Assembly: GCF_964212655.1 (NCBI RefSeq)
Contig: NZ_OZ156465.1
Span: 2,480,001-2,544,000 of the forward strand
Direction: 5' to 3'
DNA length: 64,000 nucleotides
From: Candidatus Thiodiazotropha sp. LNASS1
Lineage (GTDB): Bacteria > Pseudomonadota > Gammaproteobacteria > Chromatiales > Chromatiaceae
Both the position numbers and the translations under genes were made by a program. This document shows, one piece after another, positions 29,702 to 40,700 of this stretch (position 1 is the first letter of the stretch; each line of letters opens with the position of its first letter). Below the pieces are notes generated by a model. It was not told the DNA's origin, ran no database searches, and was given only the letters and a program-made list of their open reading frames with translations.

Positions 29702-31243
29702 CTATCGTTTTACACTGCGGAAATGGCCGGGACGGGCACCAAGGATAAACAGTGTCAGAAAGTAGACCATGATGGCTGAAGCAATCAGTCCGGCCAGCCA
29801 CCATACCCTTGAAGCGCCGGAACCCGCCAGCCATTCGCTGATATCCCCCGCTCCCCACCAGATAAAGATCCCCATGGCCAAGGAGGCCAACAGGGTTCGC
29901 AATAGCAATGCCGCCCAACCCGCCGTTGGGGAATAGATCCCTCCTTTTATCAGCGCCCGAAAGAGCAGATAGGCGTTCAATCCGGAAGAAATTGTGGTCG
30001 CCAATGCCAATCCGGCATGGGCCAGGGGGAATACCAGTAAGATATTCAACACCATATTTACGCTCATGGCGATTACACCGATCCGCACCGGTGTCTTGGT
30101 ATCCTGGCGGCCATAAAAGCCGGGGGCGAGGACCTTGATCAACATGATCGCCATCAATCCCGGGGCATAGGCCATCAGACTCTTTGTCGCCATCTCCACA
30201 TCGTGATGATCGAAGGCATCGGAAAAGAAGAGTGTGGCCAACATCGGTCCCGCCAGTAGAAACAGACCTACCGCGGCCGGGAGCCCGAACAGGATATTCA
30301 ATCGCAAAGCCCAATCAAGGGTGTGGGAGAAGGCCTGTGGCGAGTTTTCGGCATGCCGTCGTGAGAGTGTGGGCAGAATAACCGTACCCAGGGCCACACC
30401 CAGCACCCCGACTGGAAACTCCATCAAACGATCCGAATAGTAGAGCCAAGAGATACTGCCGCTGACGAGAAAGGATGCAATCAGGGTGTCGAGCAACAGG
30501 TTGATCTGACTGACAGAGACACCGAACAGTGCAGGCACCATCAGACGCATGACACGTACCACACCCGGGTCCTTGAATGCCACTCTGGGTCTCGGAAACA
30601 GCTTAACCCGCCAGAGGAATGGCAACTGAAACATAAACTGTACAATACCTGCTATCAGCACCCCCCAGGCCAGCGCCACAATCGGCCTCTCCATCATAGG
30701 GGAAAGCCAGATAGCACACCCTATCAGGGAGAGGTTCAACAGCACCGGAGTAAAGGCCGGCACCCAGAAGCGGTTATAGGTATTGAGAATACTGCCGGCG
30801 AAGGCGGTCATGGTGATAAAGAAGAGATAGGGGAAGGTCAGGGTGAGCATCTCCACAGTCAACTCATATTTACCCTCACTCTCATTCCAGAATCCCGGCG
30901 CGAATATCATTACCAGGATCGGTGCCGCGACCACCCCAACCAGGGACACCAGCAGAACAACCAGCCCCAGTGAGCCCGCCATATGATCGGTGAACGTCTG
31001 AAGCTCCAGCTTGTTCCGCTTGGTCCGGTATTCGGTCAGTATGGGCACGAACGCCACTGAAAAAGAGCCTTCCGCAAACAGTCTGCGCAGGAAATTGGGG
31101 ATTTTAAAGGCGACAAAGAAAGCATCTGTGGCGGCACTGGCGCCGAACCAATGGGCGAACACCAGGTCCCGTACAAACCCGAGTATGCGTGACAGCATCG
31201 TATGGCTGCCCACTGCGGTAAAGGCGCGAAAAAACGAGGCCAG
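29702..31243 (-). CDS. murJ: lipid II flippase MurJ, probable non-ATG start
   Basis: About 513 residues, fourteen membrane helices; moves lipid II across the inner membrane for peptidoglycan synthesis. The conserved N-terminal stretch (SRILGFVRD, ATDAFFVAFKIPNFLRR, LFAEGSFSVAFVPIL) is intact. The start is a puzzle: the GTG at 31213 has no ribosome-binding site and would cut the first half-helix, while AAGGA at 31251-31255 sits seven bases before an in-frame CTG at 31243 that restores the usual N-terminus. An in-frame stop just upstream excludes any ATG. rpsT is divergent. Confidence 0.93.
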   Translation of the reverse strand: MASFFRAFTAVGSHTMLSRILGFVRDLVFAHWFGASAATDAFFVAFKIPNFLRRLFAEGSFSVAFVPILTEYRTKRNKLELQTFTDHMAGSLGLVVLLVSLVGVVAAPILVMIFAPGFWNESEGKYELTVEMLTLTFPYLFFITMTAFAGSILNTYNRFWVPAFTPVLLNLSLIGCAIWLSPMMERPIVALAWGVLIAGIVQFMFQLPFLWRVKLFPRPRVAFKDPGVVRVMRLMVPALFGVSVSQINLLLDTLIASFLVSGSISWLYYSDRLMEFPVGVLGVALGTVILPTLSRRHAENSPQAFSHTLDWALRLNILFGLPAAVGLFLLAGPMLATLFFSDAFDHHDVEMATKSLMAYAPGLMAIMLIKVLAPGFYGRQDTKTPVRIGVIAMSVNMVLNILLVFPLAHAGLALATTISSGLNAYLLFRALIKGGIYSPTAGWAALLLRTLLASLAMGIFIWWGAGDISEWLAGSGASRVWWLAGLIASAIMVYFLTLFILGARPGHFRSVKR

Positions 31244-31432
31244 GATAGGGTCCTTCTAAATTGTGTGAAAGAAACGATTCGCCTATCTGCGGAGCAAATC
31301 GGTTTCAACCCCCCGGCGAACACCCGCGTGCCTCACCGAGAGGCCATTCCAATGCCCGACTTGGGCAATCCAGATGCCTGAATGCACCCGCAGAGGCGAC
31401 CATACCAGCAGAACAGAAAAGGATCAAAGATG

Positions 31433-31461
31433 TTGACACGGTGGAGAATATTAGGGAGAAT
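31433..31461 (+). promoter_or_regulatory. candidate sigma-70 promoter for rpsT
   Basis: A consensus TTGACA at 31433-31438 is followed after 17 bases by GAGAAT (31456-31461), four of six positions of the -10 consensus. The distance to the rpsT start is about 40 bases. Confidence 0.4.
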
Positions 31462-31502
31462 TCGCCCCCTTTAAAAAGCTAGTTTCATCCCAGGAGAGAA
31501 CC

Positions 31503-31763
31503 TTGGCCAACTCAGCCCAAGCACGAAAACGCGCCCGCCAGGCCGACAAAAGGCGTAGCCGGAACCAGGCTCAGCGCAGCGAAATGCGTACCCATATCAA
31601 GCGGGTACTCAAACAGATCGCAGCGGGATCCAAAGAGGGCGCCGAAGAGGCCTACAAACAGGCTGTACCGGCGATCGACAGCGCTGTCAGCAAAGGTCTG
31701 GTCCACAAAAACAAGGCAGCACGCCATAAAAGCCGCCTGAATGTCCAGATCAAGGCCATGTGA
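31503..31763 (+). CDS. rpsT: 30S ribosomal protein S20
   Basis: 86 residues, lysine/arginine-rich three-helix protein that binds 16S rRNA early in 30S assembly. MANSAQARKRARQ and the C-terminal KAARHKSRLN are typical. The start codon is TTG, with AGGAG six bases upstream, and no ATG is available. A UUG start is also used by Escherichia coli rpsT, where it is part of translational autocontrol by free S20, so the same control is plausible here. Confidence 0.98.
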   Translation: MANSAQARKRARQADKRRSRNQAQRSEMRTHIKRVLKQIAAGSKEGAEEAYKQAVPAIDSAVSKGLVHKNKAARHKSRLNVQIKAM

Positions 31764-31780
31764 ACAATCACTGAATCAGA

Positions 31781-31811
31781 AAAAAAAACCGGCCACTGGC
31801 CGGTTTTTTTT
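31781..31811. terminator. bidirectional intrinsic terminator after rpsT
   Basis: ACCGGCC (31788-31794), loop ACT, GGCCGGT (31798-31804), flanked by eight A on one side and eight T on the other, giving a 14-bp stem with U-tract in either direction. It serves rpsT and the convergent CAP-domain gene. Confidence 0.93.
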
Positions 31812-31850
31812 GCCTGGCATAAAGGCTCCCGCCGGATGCGGAATCGATTG

Positions 31851-32702
31851 CTACTCTACCCCTCTGCGCCGATCCAGCAACAACAAGCCAATTACACCGC
31901 AACCCAATAACCAGAACGCGCCAGGCAGAGGTACGGGCGCCACGAGGTCATCACCAGTGAAGTCCTGGGTCCAGTAGGCGTGTAGCGGAAAGGATATCTC
32001 ACCGTGATCCCCCAGGATAGGGATTGTATCGCCCGGCTCCCAGAAATAGCCGACCCCGATCTCGTCAAACAGGACACTGAGAATGTTCTCTCGATGGCCG
32101 TGGCTACCCATCCAGCCACCGTCTCTCTGGTTATTGGTGGTTTGCCTCATAAAGTCATGCCAGGCATTCCACCCATCACCTGAGACGCCCATGCCCACAT
32201 CGTCCCAACTGATCCAACTCTCCTGTGAGTTGGCAAAAAAGAATGCGTTCAGCTCATCCAGCTCAGCTGTGCCGTACATGACACTCCGCGCGGCATCCAA
32301 CGGTTGCATCTCAACGGCGGGCGGGGAGGTGCGTCCATGCCCCCCGGCGATGTTCTCACCGCCGTATGTCCAGCCGATATGGCCGGCCTCTCTGATACGA
32401 TCGACGAAGGTGGTGCCATTGCTGCCTGCAAGTGTTGTATGGCTGAAAAAGTTGTTGTCGGCCATTGACTGTGAGTGGCCCAGTGCCGAAGCATGGAGTT
32501 GTTCATTCTGAATCAGGTGAGGCAGATTGTTGATCGATCGTTGCTGGTTGACCAGGTCAAATACAGCTGCCTCCCGAGGTGACCAAACCGCAGCAAAGGA
32601 GCCGATCGGCGTGGCAAGCCCTGTAATTAAGGACAAACCTAAACAGAGTATGCGCCAACTTGATTTACGACTATCACACAATCCATTAATACATAGTTCC
32701 AT
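31851..32702 (-). CDS. exported CAP/SCP-domain protein with VPLPA-CTERM anchor
   Basis: 283 residues. N-terminal signal segment to about residue 38 (ILCLGLSLITGLATPIGSFA). The body is a CAP (cysteine-rich secretory/PR-1/SCP) domain with the hallmark residues in FDLVNQQRS, GHSQSMADNNFFSHT and YGGENIAGG, and HRENILS near the end. The C-terminus has VPLPGAFWLLGCGVIGLLLL and then DRRR, a VPLPA-CTERM sorting signal of the exosortase type. It is expected to be cut and attached outside the cell by an exosortase encoded elsewhere. Bacterial CAP proteins have no firmly settled enzyme activity. Confidence 0.85.
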   Translation of the reverse strand: MELCINGLCDSRKSSWRILCLGLSLITGLATPIGSFAAVWSPREAAVFDLVNQQRSINNLPHLIQNEQLHASALGHSQSMADNNFFSHTTLAGSNGTTFVDRIREAGHIGWTYGGENIAGGHGRTSPPAVEMQPLDAARSVMYGTAELDELNAFFFANSQESWISWDDVGMGVSGDGWNAWHDFMRQTTNNQRDGGWMGSHGHRENILSVLFDEIGVGYFWEPGDTIPILGDHGEISFPLHAYWTQDFTGDDLVAPVPLPGAFWLLGCGVIGLLLLDRRRGVE

Positions 32703-33003
32703 CTATCCCGCTCCTTGAGATCGTGTATATGGGATCCCTACTTATTGATAAACCATCATCATGCTAATTTCAGTACTTATATTGTGATCACTCTCATGGC
32801 GCCGGTAAAATCCAATTCCGTGATCACGCACACACTTCAATTCTTTGTAACCAAATCCTTAAACCGGTTCTTGAGATTATGGAGATTAAGGTAAGTTTCT
32901 TTATCTCGAATGGATATACAGAAGGGATTAATATCACCGCTTTGGTGGTGTCGATTCAAACGTTGTTCAGCGTTCAATTCCATTGAAACGACGCCTGCTC
33001 GTC
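32703..33003. other. 301-bp gap with paired GTGATCAC palindromes
   Basis: No gene. GTGATCAC occurs twice, at 32784-32791 and 32820-32827, 36 bases apart centre to centre, upstream of the CAP-domain gene. A short CACC-GCTTT-GGTG stem lies near 32938 close to the 3' end of proB. Confidence 0.5.
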
Positions 33004-34128
33004 TCACAGCAAGACGAGATTATCCCGATGGATGAGCTCATCTTCATCCACATAGCCGAGCAGCTCCTCAATCCGATGACTGGGCTTACCCATGATCCGC
33101 AAGGTCTCCTGGGCATTGTAATTAACCAGGCCACGGGCTATCTCGCTACCGGACCGATCAAGACAGACCACCACTTCACCGCGGGCAAAATCGCCATCCA
33201 CTCTACACACGCCGACAGCCAACAGACTACTGCCTTGCTCGCGCAGTACACGTACCGCGCCATCATCCAGGACAAGACTACCGCGTGGCTGTAGCTGACC
33301 GGCCAACCACCGTTTTCTTGCCGCCTGGGGCTCCTGCACCGGCACCAGCAGGGTACCCACCGTTTCGCCCCGACTGATCGCCTCCACAACCCTGTTGCGT
33401 AATCCGGAAGCGATCACTGTCCCGGTGCCCGAGCGGGCCGCCAGCCTGGCGGCCCGCACTTTGGTAACCATACCGCCAAGTCCGAGTCCACCGACACTCC
33501 CTCCTGCCACAGCATCGAGTTGAGGATTATCGACCCGGGTCTCATGAATCAGACTGGCTGAAGGATTAAAGCGGGGATCCGCATCAAACAGACCCTCCTG
33601 ATCGGTCAGTAAAACCAACAGATCGGCCTCGATCAGGTTCGCCACCAGGGCGGCCAGGGTGTCATTATCCCCAAAACGGAGTTCATCGGTGGTCACGGTA
33701 TCGTTTTCATTCACCACCGGTACGACGCCCAACTCGAGCAGGGTGCGCAGTGTCGAGCGGGCATTCAGGTAACGGGAACGATCATCGAGATCGTTACGGG
33801 TCAGGAGGATTTGCGCCGTATGTAGTCCATACTTTTGAAAACAGGCCTCCCAGGCATGCACCAGGCCCATCTGACCGATCGCCGCAGCCGCCTGCAGCTC
33901 GTTCAGATTATGTGGACGGTTACTCCAGCCCATACGACTCATACCTTCCGCAACGGCACCCGATGAGACCAATAGAATCTCATGCCCGGCATGCCGCAGG
34001 GCCGCCATCTGCTCGACCCAGCCGGAGAGCACACCGTGGGAGAGCCCTTTACCGTCAGCGGTAAGCAGCGCACTGCCGATCTTTATCACCCAGCGCTTGG
34101 AAGTCGCAATCTTTTCCCGGGAAATCAT
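33004..34128 (-). CDS. proB: glutamate 5-kinase
   Basis: 374 residues from the ATG at 34128, which has GGTGA upstream; the previous codon is TTG. First step of proline synthesis: glutamate to glutamyl-5-phosphate. The amino-acid-kinase domain shows [20 protein letters not shown] and [10 protein letters not shown], and the C-terminal part is a PUA domain (about 275-374). It follows obgE on the same strand with about 45 bp between; obgE-proB is a common pair. Confidence 0.97.
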   Translation of the reverse strand: MISREKIATSKRWVIKIGSALLTADGKGLSHGVLSGWVEQMAALRHAGHEILLVSSGAVAEGMSRMGWSNRPHNLNELQAAAAIGQMGLVHAWEACFQKYGLHTAQILLTRNDLDDRSRYLNARSTLRTLLELGVVPVVNENDTVTTDELRFGDNDTLAALVANLIEADLLVLLTDQEGLFDADPRFNPSASLIHETRVDNPQLDAVAGGSVGGLGLGGMVTKVRAARLAARSGTGTVIASGLRNRVVEAISRGETVGTLLVPVQEPQAARKRWLAGQLQPRGSLVLDDGAVRVLREQGSSLLAVGVCRVDGDFARGEVVVCLDRSGSEIARGLVNYNAQETLRIMGKPSHRIEELLGYVDEDELIHRDNLVLL

Positions 34129-34172
34129 CAATCTGTCACCGTTAAATTTTTGGGATCCCTCTCAACCCTCTA

Positions 34173-35249
<1,077 letters not shown>

Positions 35250-35347
35250 TCAGCTTACCTTCAAGCATTTGTGGTAACCCTATTCGGGAACAGCTGAAAA
35301 CCACATGCCAGGCAGTCCCTACCGAAGTAGACGGGTCCAAAAACTAA

Positions 35348-35373
35348 AAAGCCCCGTCGATCGACGAGGCTTT
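35348..35373 (-). terminator. intrinsic terminator or attenuator between rpmA and obgE
   Basis: Read on the minus strand, AAAGCC and GGGGCTTT flank the palindromic core CGTCGATCGACG, and the stem runs into a T-run. With obgE on the same strand just beyond, it probably ends most but not all rplU-rpmA transcripts. Confidence 0.8.
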
Positions 35374-35396
35374 ATGTGGCTCGACTACGAACCGGC

Positions 35397-35654
35397 CTAC
35401 TCGGCGACAACGCTCACATATCTGCGATTGCGTGGTCCCTTCATCTCGAACTGAACCTTTCCATCCGCTTTCGCAAATAGGGTGTGGTCCTTTCCTATAC
35501 CGACGTTGACACCGTTATGGAACTGGGTGCCGCGCTGGCGAACGATGATGTTACCCGCCTTGACTGACTCACCGCCGTAGATCTTTACACCCAGGCGTTT
35601 GGATTCTGAATCGCGGCCGTTTCGTGTACTGCCGCCTGCTTTTTTATGTGCCAT
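35397..35654 (-). CDS. rpmA: 50S ribosomal protein L27
   Basis: 85 residues; [20 protein letters not shown] is the universal L27 start, whose flexible end reaches the peptidyl-transferase centre. There is no N-terminal cleavage extension as in Firmicutes. rplU precedes it by 12 bp. Confidence 0.99.
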   Translation of the reverse strand: MAHKKAGGSTRNGRDSESKRLGVKIYGGESVKAGNIIVRQRGTQFHNGVNVGIGKDHTLFAKADGKVQFEMKGPRNRRYVSVVAE

Positions 35655-35666
35655 CTGACTCTCTCC

Positions 35667-35978
35667 TCAGCCGCTGATGCCGGTCACTTGAAGTTCGGTG
35701 TACCACTGCCGGTGCCCCTGGCGCTTCATGTGGTGCTTACGACGGCGGAACTTGATGATCTTGACTTTCTTGCCCCGGCCGTGGGATTTAACGGTTGCCG
35801 TAACTTTCCCGCCATCCACATAAGGCGTTCCGACCTTGACGTCATCACCGTTGGTGATCATCAATACTTTGTCCAGCTCGACGGAGGCGCCCTCATCAGC
35901 GGTCAGCATTTCAACCTTGATGGTGTCGCCCTCAGAAACACGATACTGTTTTCCGCCGGTTTGAATTACCGCATACAT
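35667..35978 (-). CDS. rplU: 50S ribosomal protein L21
   Basis: 103 residues; [14 protein letters not shown] at the start and the basic [19 protein letters not shown] segment are typical. It binds 23S rRNA. First gene of the rplU-rpmA pair. Confidence 0.99.
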   Translation of the reverse strand: MYAVIQTGGKQYRVSEGDTIKVEMLTADEGASVELDKVLMITNGDDVKVGTPYVDGGKVTATVKSHGRGKKVKIIKFRRRKHHMKRQGHRQWYTELQVTGISG

Positions 35979-36213
35979 TGCTTGAATCCCCGAAAAAATA
36001 GCGTTATGCCCCGCCAGACATCCGGGCGAGGTAAAGAGCGGGAATTCTACCTACAAGGCCCATGCCGGTCAACCACCTTGAGCAGAGCCCCCTCCTGGGC
36101 GCAATCCTATCACCTGGCTCCATAGTCACAGTATCCCTTTAAAGGAAACCCGTTCGGCACAGTGAGATTTCGATTGGCTGGACCAGCGACCAGCCAACCA
36201 CTTTCACGAACCG

Positions 36214-37131
36214 CTAACTATTTGATGAAAAACGCTTTTCAGCCTCGATAAAGATCCTCTTCACTTGTGGAAAATGTTGTTTGATCATACCGTCCATGCC
36301 GCCAATCGCCCGCTCCACCTCATCCGCAGAGACGCTGTCCCTGAAATCGACACTCATGTTAACCAGCACAAAGTCCGGACCCATATGCATGGTCAGTACC
36401 TCGTTGACGTACTCTACCACGTCGATATCGTTTGCCATTTTCCGTATACCCTGCACGACAGCCTTGTTGGCACTCTCGCCAATCAACAACCCCTTGGTCT
36501 CATAGGCAAGCCAGACGGCGGTACCAACCAGGATCAAACCGATGATGATTGACGCTGTACCGTCGAACAGATAGCTACCGGTTATCTGGGTCAACGCAAC
36601 ACCCGCGAAGGCAACGATGAGTCCCAGCATTGCCGCTGTGTCCTCGAACAGAACCACGAATATCGAAGGATCCTTGGCACGCTGCACTGCCTCCAGATAA
36701 CCCCATTTACCTTTGGCACGGGAAAATTCACGAAATGCGAACAGCCAGGCAGCCCCCTCAAACACCATCGCCAGTCCGAGTACAATGTAGTTGATGAGGG
36801 GATTGGCGATCGGCTCAGGATGCTGAAGGTGCTTTATGCCTTCATAGATGGAGATGCCCCCGCCCAGCGCAAAGATCAGGATGGCGACGATAAAGCTCCA
36901 GAAATAGATCTCCTTGCCGTGCCCGAACGGAAAGGCCTCATCCGCCGGCTTCTTTGATCTGGCGATCCCGTGCAACAAAAGTCCCTGGTTGCCGGTATCG
37001 ACCATTGAGTGGATCCCTTCCGATAGCATCGCTGAACTTCCGGTAACGAAGGCAGCGGCGAATTTAGTGATGGAGATCAATGAGTTTCCAATCAGTGCCG
37101 CATAGATGACCTTTTTTGAGCCCGATGCCAT
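36214..37131 (-). CDS. cation diffusion facilitator (CDF) transporter
   Basis: 305 residues, six membrane helices and a C-terminal cytoplasmic domain. Helix 2 carries EGIHSMVDTGN (His41, Asp45) and helix 5 FEDTAAMLG, i.e. an ED pair in place of the usual HD/DD, as in the ZnT9-like branch of the family. The histidine-poor loop (HGIARSKKPADEAFPFGHGKE) holds the conserved PFGHG motif. It most likely exports a divalent metal by proton antiport; which metal cannot be told. Confidence 0.9.
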   Translation of the reverse strand: MASGSKKVIYAALIGNSLISITKFAAAFVTGSSAMLSEGIHSMVDTGNQGLLLHGIARSKKPADEAFPFGHGKEIYFWSFIVAILIFALGGGISIYEGIKHLQHPEPIANPLINYIVLGLAMVFEGAAWLFAFREFSRAKGKWGYLEAVQRAKDPSIFVVLFEDTAAMLGLIVAFAGVALTQITGSYLFDGTASIIIGLILVGTAVWLAYETKGLLIGESANKAVVQGIRKMANDIDVVEYVNEVLTMHMGPDFVLVNMSVDFRDSVSADEVERAIGGMDGMIKQHFPQVKRIFIEAEKRFSSNS

Positions 37132-37476
37132 TCATTCACTCCCATAAGATGTCTAACAACTCCCATCGACACGGTCTCAACCACGTCGGATTGGCCAGTA
37201 TGGCCATTCATGATCGACGGGGACTACTGCAGCCAGATGGCGAGCCCCATGAGCGTATGCCAAATAATCATTTTATTCTCATACGACAACCTCAATGTTA
37301 CATTTCGTTAAATATATGGCTATTAATTAATCAAGGTCATCCCAAATAGGATGCCTCAAAAATCAATAACCATAAAACAGTCTCTCTCATCAACACAAAA
37401 TGAAGGTTTGACTTGCGTGGAACGGGAGATGGGCAAGTTAAAAAGTAGCTAACCGGGTGATTGTGGGGATCGATAT
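37132..37476. other. 345-bp divergent gap
   Basis: Between the CDF gene and a small plus-strand gene. An open frame from 37116 to 37349 overlaps the CDF start and reads as non-coding. AT-rich from 37270 to 37370. Only the GGGGA ribosome-binding site at 37465-37469 is notable. Confidence 0.45.
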
Positions 37477-37722
37477 ATGACATATGAAAAACGTACTGGC
37501 GAGCGGGCAATTCCGGGTAATTTAAAGGAGATCTTGACTGAGCTGCAGATGATGTCCCTCAACAAACTTTCGAGTTTCGGCTGGGAGTTGTTCTTTGTTC
37601 GCCGCCCGCTTTTTCAAGAGGTTGTACCTGTAGTCAGAAGGCATGACGGGATACAAATCGGCGTGCTTGAAGCGGACGGGCATATCAACATGAAGCCGGA
37701 GATTGTTCTGCGAAAAACTTAA
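37477..37722 (+). CDS. conserved-looking small hypothetical protein
   Basis: 81 residues, ATG with GGGGA seven bases upstream. No signal peptide or helix bundle is obvious; it reads as a compact alpha/beta protein (KLSSFGWELFFVRRPLFQ, VPVVRR, IGVLEADGHI). The ordered residue pattern and well-placed ribosome-binding site argue it is real. The stop is only 19 bp from the stop of the large CapB-like gene on the other strand. Function unknown. Confidence 0.7.
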   Translation: MTYEKRTGERAIPGNLKEILTELQMMSLNKLSSFGWELFFVRRPLFQEVVPVVRRHDGIQIGVLEADGHINMKPEIVLRKT

Positions 37723-37741
37723 TGAACTGTCGCAAAAATAT

Positions 37742-40700
37742 TTATTGGGACTGAGTATCCGTCGCAGAATCACTCCTGGTGAAGGCGCCGACAAACTCAA
37801 ATGCCCGCTGCTTTAACCAACCCTCTTTCTGCCGTTTATTCAGGGCCTGAAGTTCCAGTGCGGCACGTTCGTGGCTAATGCGCTCATTCTGTAAATCACG
37901 GTATATGCGATTGGCCAGTTTACGCCGGCGTATTGCGTCACCTGAATCGAGGAATGCTTCAACACTATCCAGCAGTTTTGCCAACAGTCCCACGCTGCGA
38001 CCCGCGTCCATCTTTTTCCGTATCGCTTTCATCGCCTCATCCAGGTTGGCGAGAATCACTCTAAGCTCCGCCTGAAAGAGTTCATTCTGGGCAAGTTTTT
38101 TATGACGTACCCGCTCAATCGTCTGGTGCACGGTATGTTCGCTCAGCTGGCCGAAATCCTTGAAAACCGACAGGTTGTGCAAACCTTCTCGGGCTATCGC
38201 AGGATCTTTGGCATCGAGTTGCGCACAGTGATGATGACATAGCTCCCAGGCCTGCCAGCGATAGACAAAATCGAGACCCGTACCCTTGATATTCTGGATC
38301 CCCATTACCCGGCTCTTCAATCCGGGGGGGGTCTTTTTGACGATCTCTCTTATCACCTGCTCACCACTGCTATGGGGATCCTCTATGACTGTAAACTTGC
38401 TCCAAAACCAGCCTTTAAGCTGCTCCTTGAATATCTGTTCCAGATGCTTCGGCGGATTGGCTCCCTGCTCGATCTTGCCCACCAGTTCCTGGTACTCATG
38501 GTAGCGTTGAAGGAGTTCCTGATGGAAAATCCGGATCTCTTCAGCCAGTGCACTAGCATCTGTCATCGACAGACTTTGCTGCAGCCCTTCGGGGTCGCGC
38601 CATAGCCGCTCAAGCTCTGCGACGGGCATCTCCCCAGCGATGCCCGACAACAGACAACCCAAGCGCTCCTGAATGTGCTCGGGTCGGTAGGGGAGCCGGA
38701 AACGGTGCGCCATTCTTTCCACTACACGAAGCGGTTGTTCCTGTTCGCCACCCCGATCATCGAAGAGAGAGATATCCTTTTCCCACTCCTCCCAGAGATC
38801 CCGAATGTAGCCCTGCAGTCCGTCCAGGTTGGTGCCGATTAAAAAGTGATGATCGGCGACGATATCCTCTACCAGAATGGCGGCAAAAACCTGTGACCGG
38901 GGCTCCCGGTCTGCACGATTGTTGACTACTGTCGCAAGCCAGGTATCAGGGTCCGAATAGGGATCCTGATCGGCGAAGCCGGTTCTCCGCCAGTTGCTCA
39001 GACACCCGAACCGCTCATTTGCCGACATGCCGTTGACGAACTCCAGTCTGCGCCCCCTGACTGTTGCAATCGGTGATGCCTTGAGTACACCCAGGTCAGG
39101 GACGACACGATCCGCCATCTCCTTGAGGGCATAGTCGGCTTCCAACCCGAGTTCGTCCGCGAGTTCCAGCACCAATGCAATGTTGTCGGGGTGTTCCTCG
39201 TAGGGGAAGCGCTGCAGGATGTCCGGCGGGAGCAGGCCCGACTGCAGCCAACCCGCTGTACGCAAGCGGGTCTGCTTTTTTTGCGCGGCGCTGCGCAGGA
39301 TCGGCAGCATCTGAGCCTCGGTCGTTATCAATACGCTATTGCGTGGTATGAAGTTCGTCATCACTTCCGGAATGTTATAACCCGCGGGCCCCTGCAGATC
39401 CTCATGATCGGGATAGGTATTGGTGATGGTGGAAATATCGTCCTTCATCCACTGCTGCTGCAATATACCGACATAGGAAGGGGTCAATCCCATGCACTCC
39501 CAGAGAAAAACATCGATATTAAACCGCTGCCCCAGGCGCAGCAGGTTTGCCTGTTCCCAGATGGTCGCCTTGTCATAGGGACGAAACAGCATCATCTCCC
39601 GCAAGCGGCCATTCGAATGGGCATGCAGGAACATCGCCTCGCAACCGGTCGTCTTCGATAGCACCGAATAGCCTTTGGCGTTCACCAATGCCGCTTTGAG
39701 TCGCTCGGTGCCCGACTTGCCGCGAGTGCCCCAACCACCGATGACCAGCGGCATCGAACCCCGGGCCGACCTGATACGTGCGTTAAGATAGAGATGTCGA
39801 CCGAACATCCCCGCCACTGCCGCAACGAGGAACAGAAGCAGTTGTTTAATATTGTTCTGGTAGACCGAGTAGAAATAGTCCTGGAGTCGCCCCAAGGCAT
39901 CTTGCAAAGGGAGAGGAATGATCGTTATAGCGGGGAAGAACCGTTCCACAGCCGGATCTGCGCTCCAGCCTACCGCCCGATCCTGAGAACTCTGTCGATC
40001 CTCGCAAATCGTGTCCGGATGGCTGGAGAAACACAGGGTTATCCCGAGGCGTTGCAATGATTCGACATAGCGCGTGGGCGCCAACCGCTCCCCTTCCTGC
40101 CAATTGCGCAGTTCGGCATATTGGGCAAAACGCAGGGTCAGCAAGATTCTCGAGACCATACGGCGCAAAATCGAGTCGGGCGGGGATACCTGGGTAACGC
40201 CCTCCGCACTGTAGAGCCACAGCGGCTTACCACGCAGCAGGCCGGCATCCAATGCCGATATCACCTCATCCACCAAGGGGAGATAGGGACGGCGTCCACT
40301 CTCTGCAGGAAGAAAGAGCGGCTCTCCCGGTACCCGGGTCTCTGCCAGCTCAGCCATTATCGATGATGGGGCGTGTAAACCGCCTCGATAGACTCGCCCG
40401 GTGGTGTGGGGGAAGCCCTGGCGTTTGTCTGTCGCGGGTCGCCATAGCTCATGCCACAACCGCCAGCTTCTGAAACCAAGCCTGGCGCCCCGTCGCAGAC
40501 GTGAACCAAACAAACCGGATTCCAATTCCAGGTCAAAATCCTTCTGCGCCAGACAGGAGAGTGTTCTACCCAGAGTGTCCCGATCCACCGCTTTCAACAA
40601 GCTGTTCCTGAGACGGGTTGCCCGACGCGGTTCTATGGTTTCGATACGCCGACGCAAGGCATCTGCCAGCTGCCTTGCCTGAGGGGTCTGCAACAACCAA

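Noticed and set aside
37116-37349. 77-codon plus-strand frame
   Set aside because: Starts inside the divergent CDF gene, has no ribosome-binding site, and its residue pattern is not protein-like.
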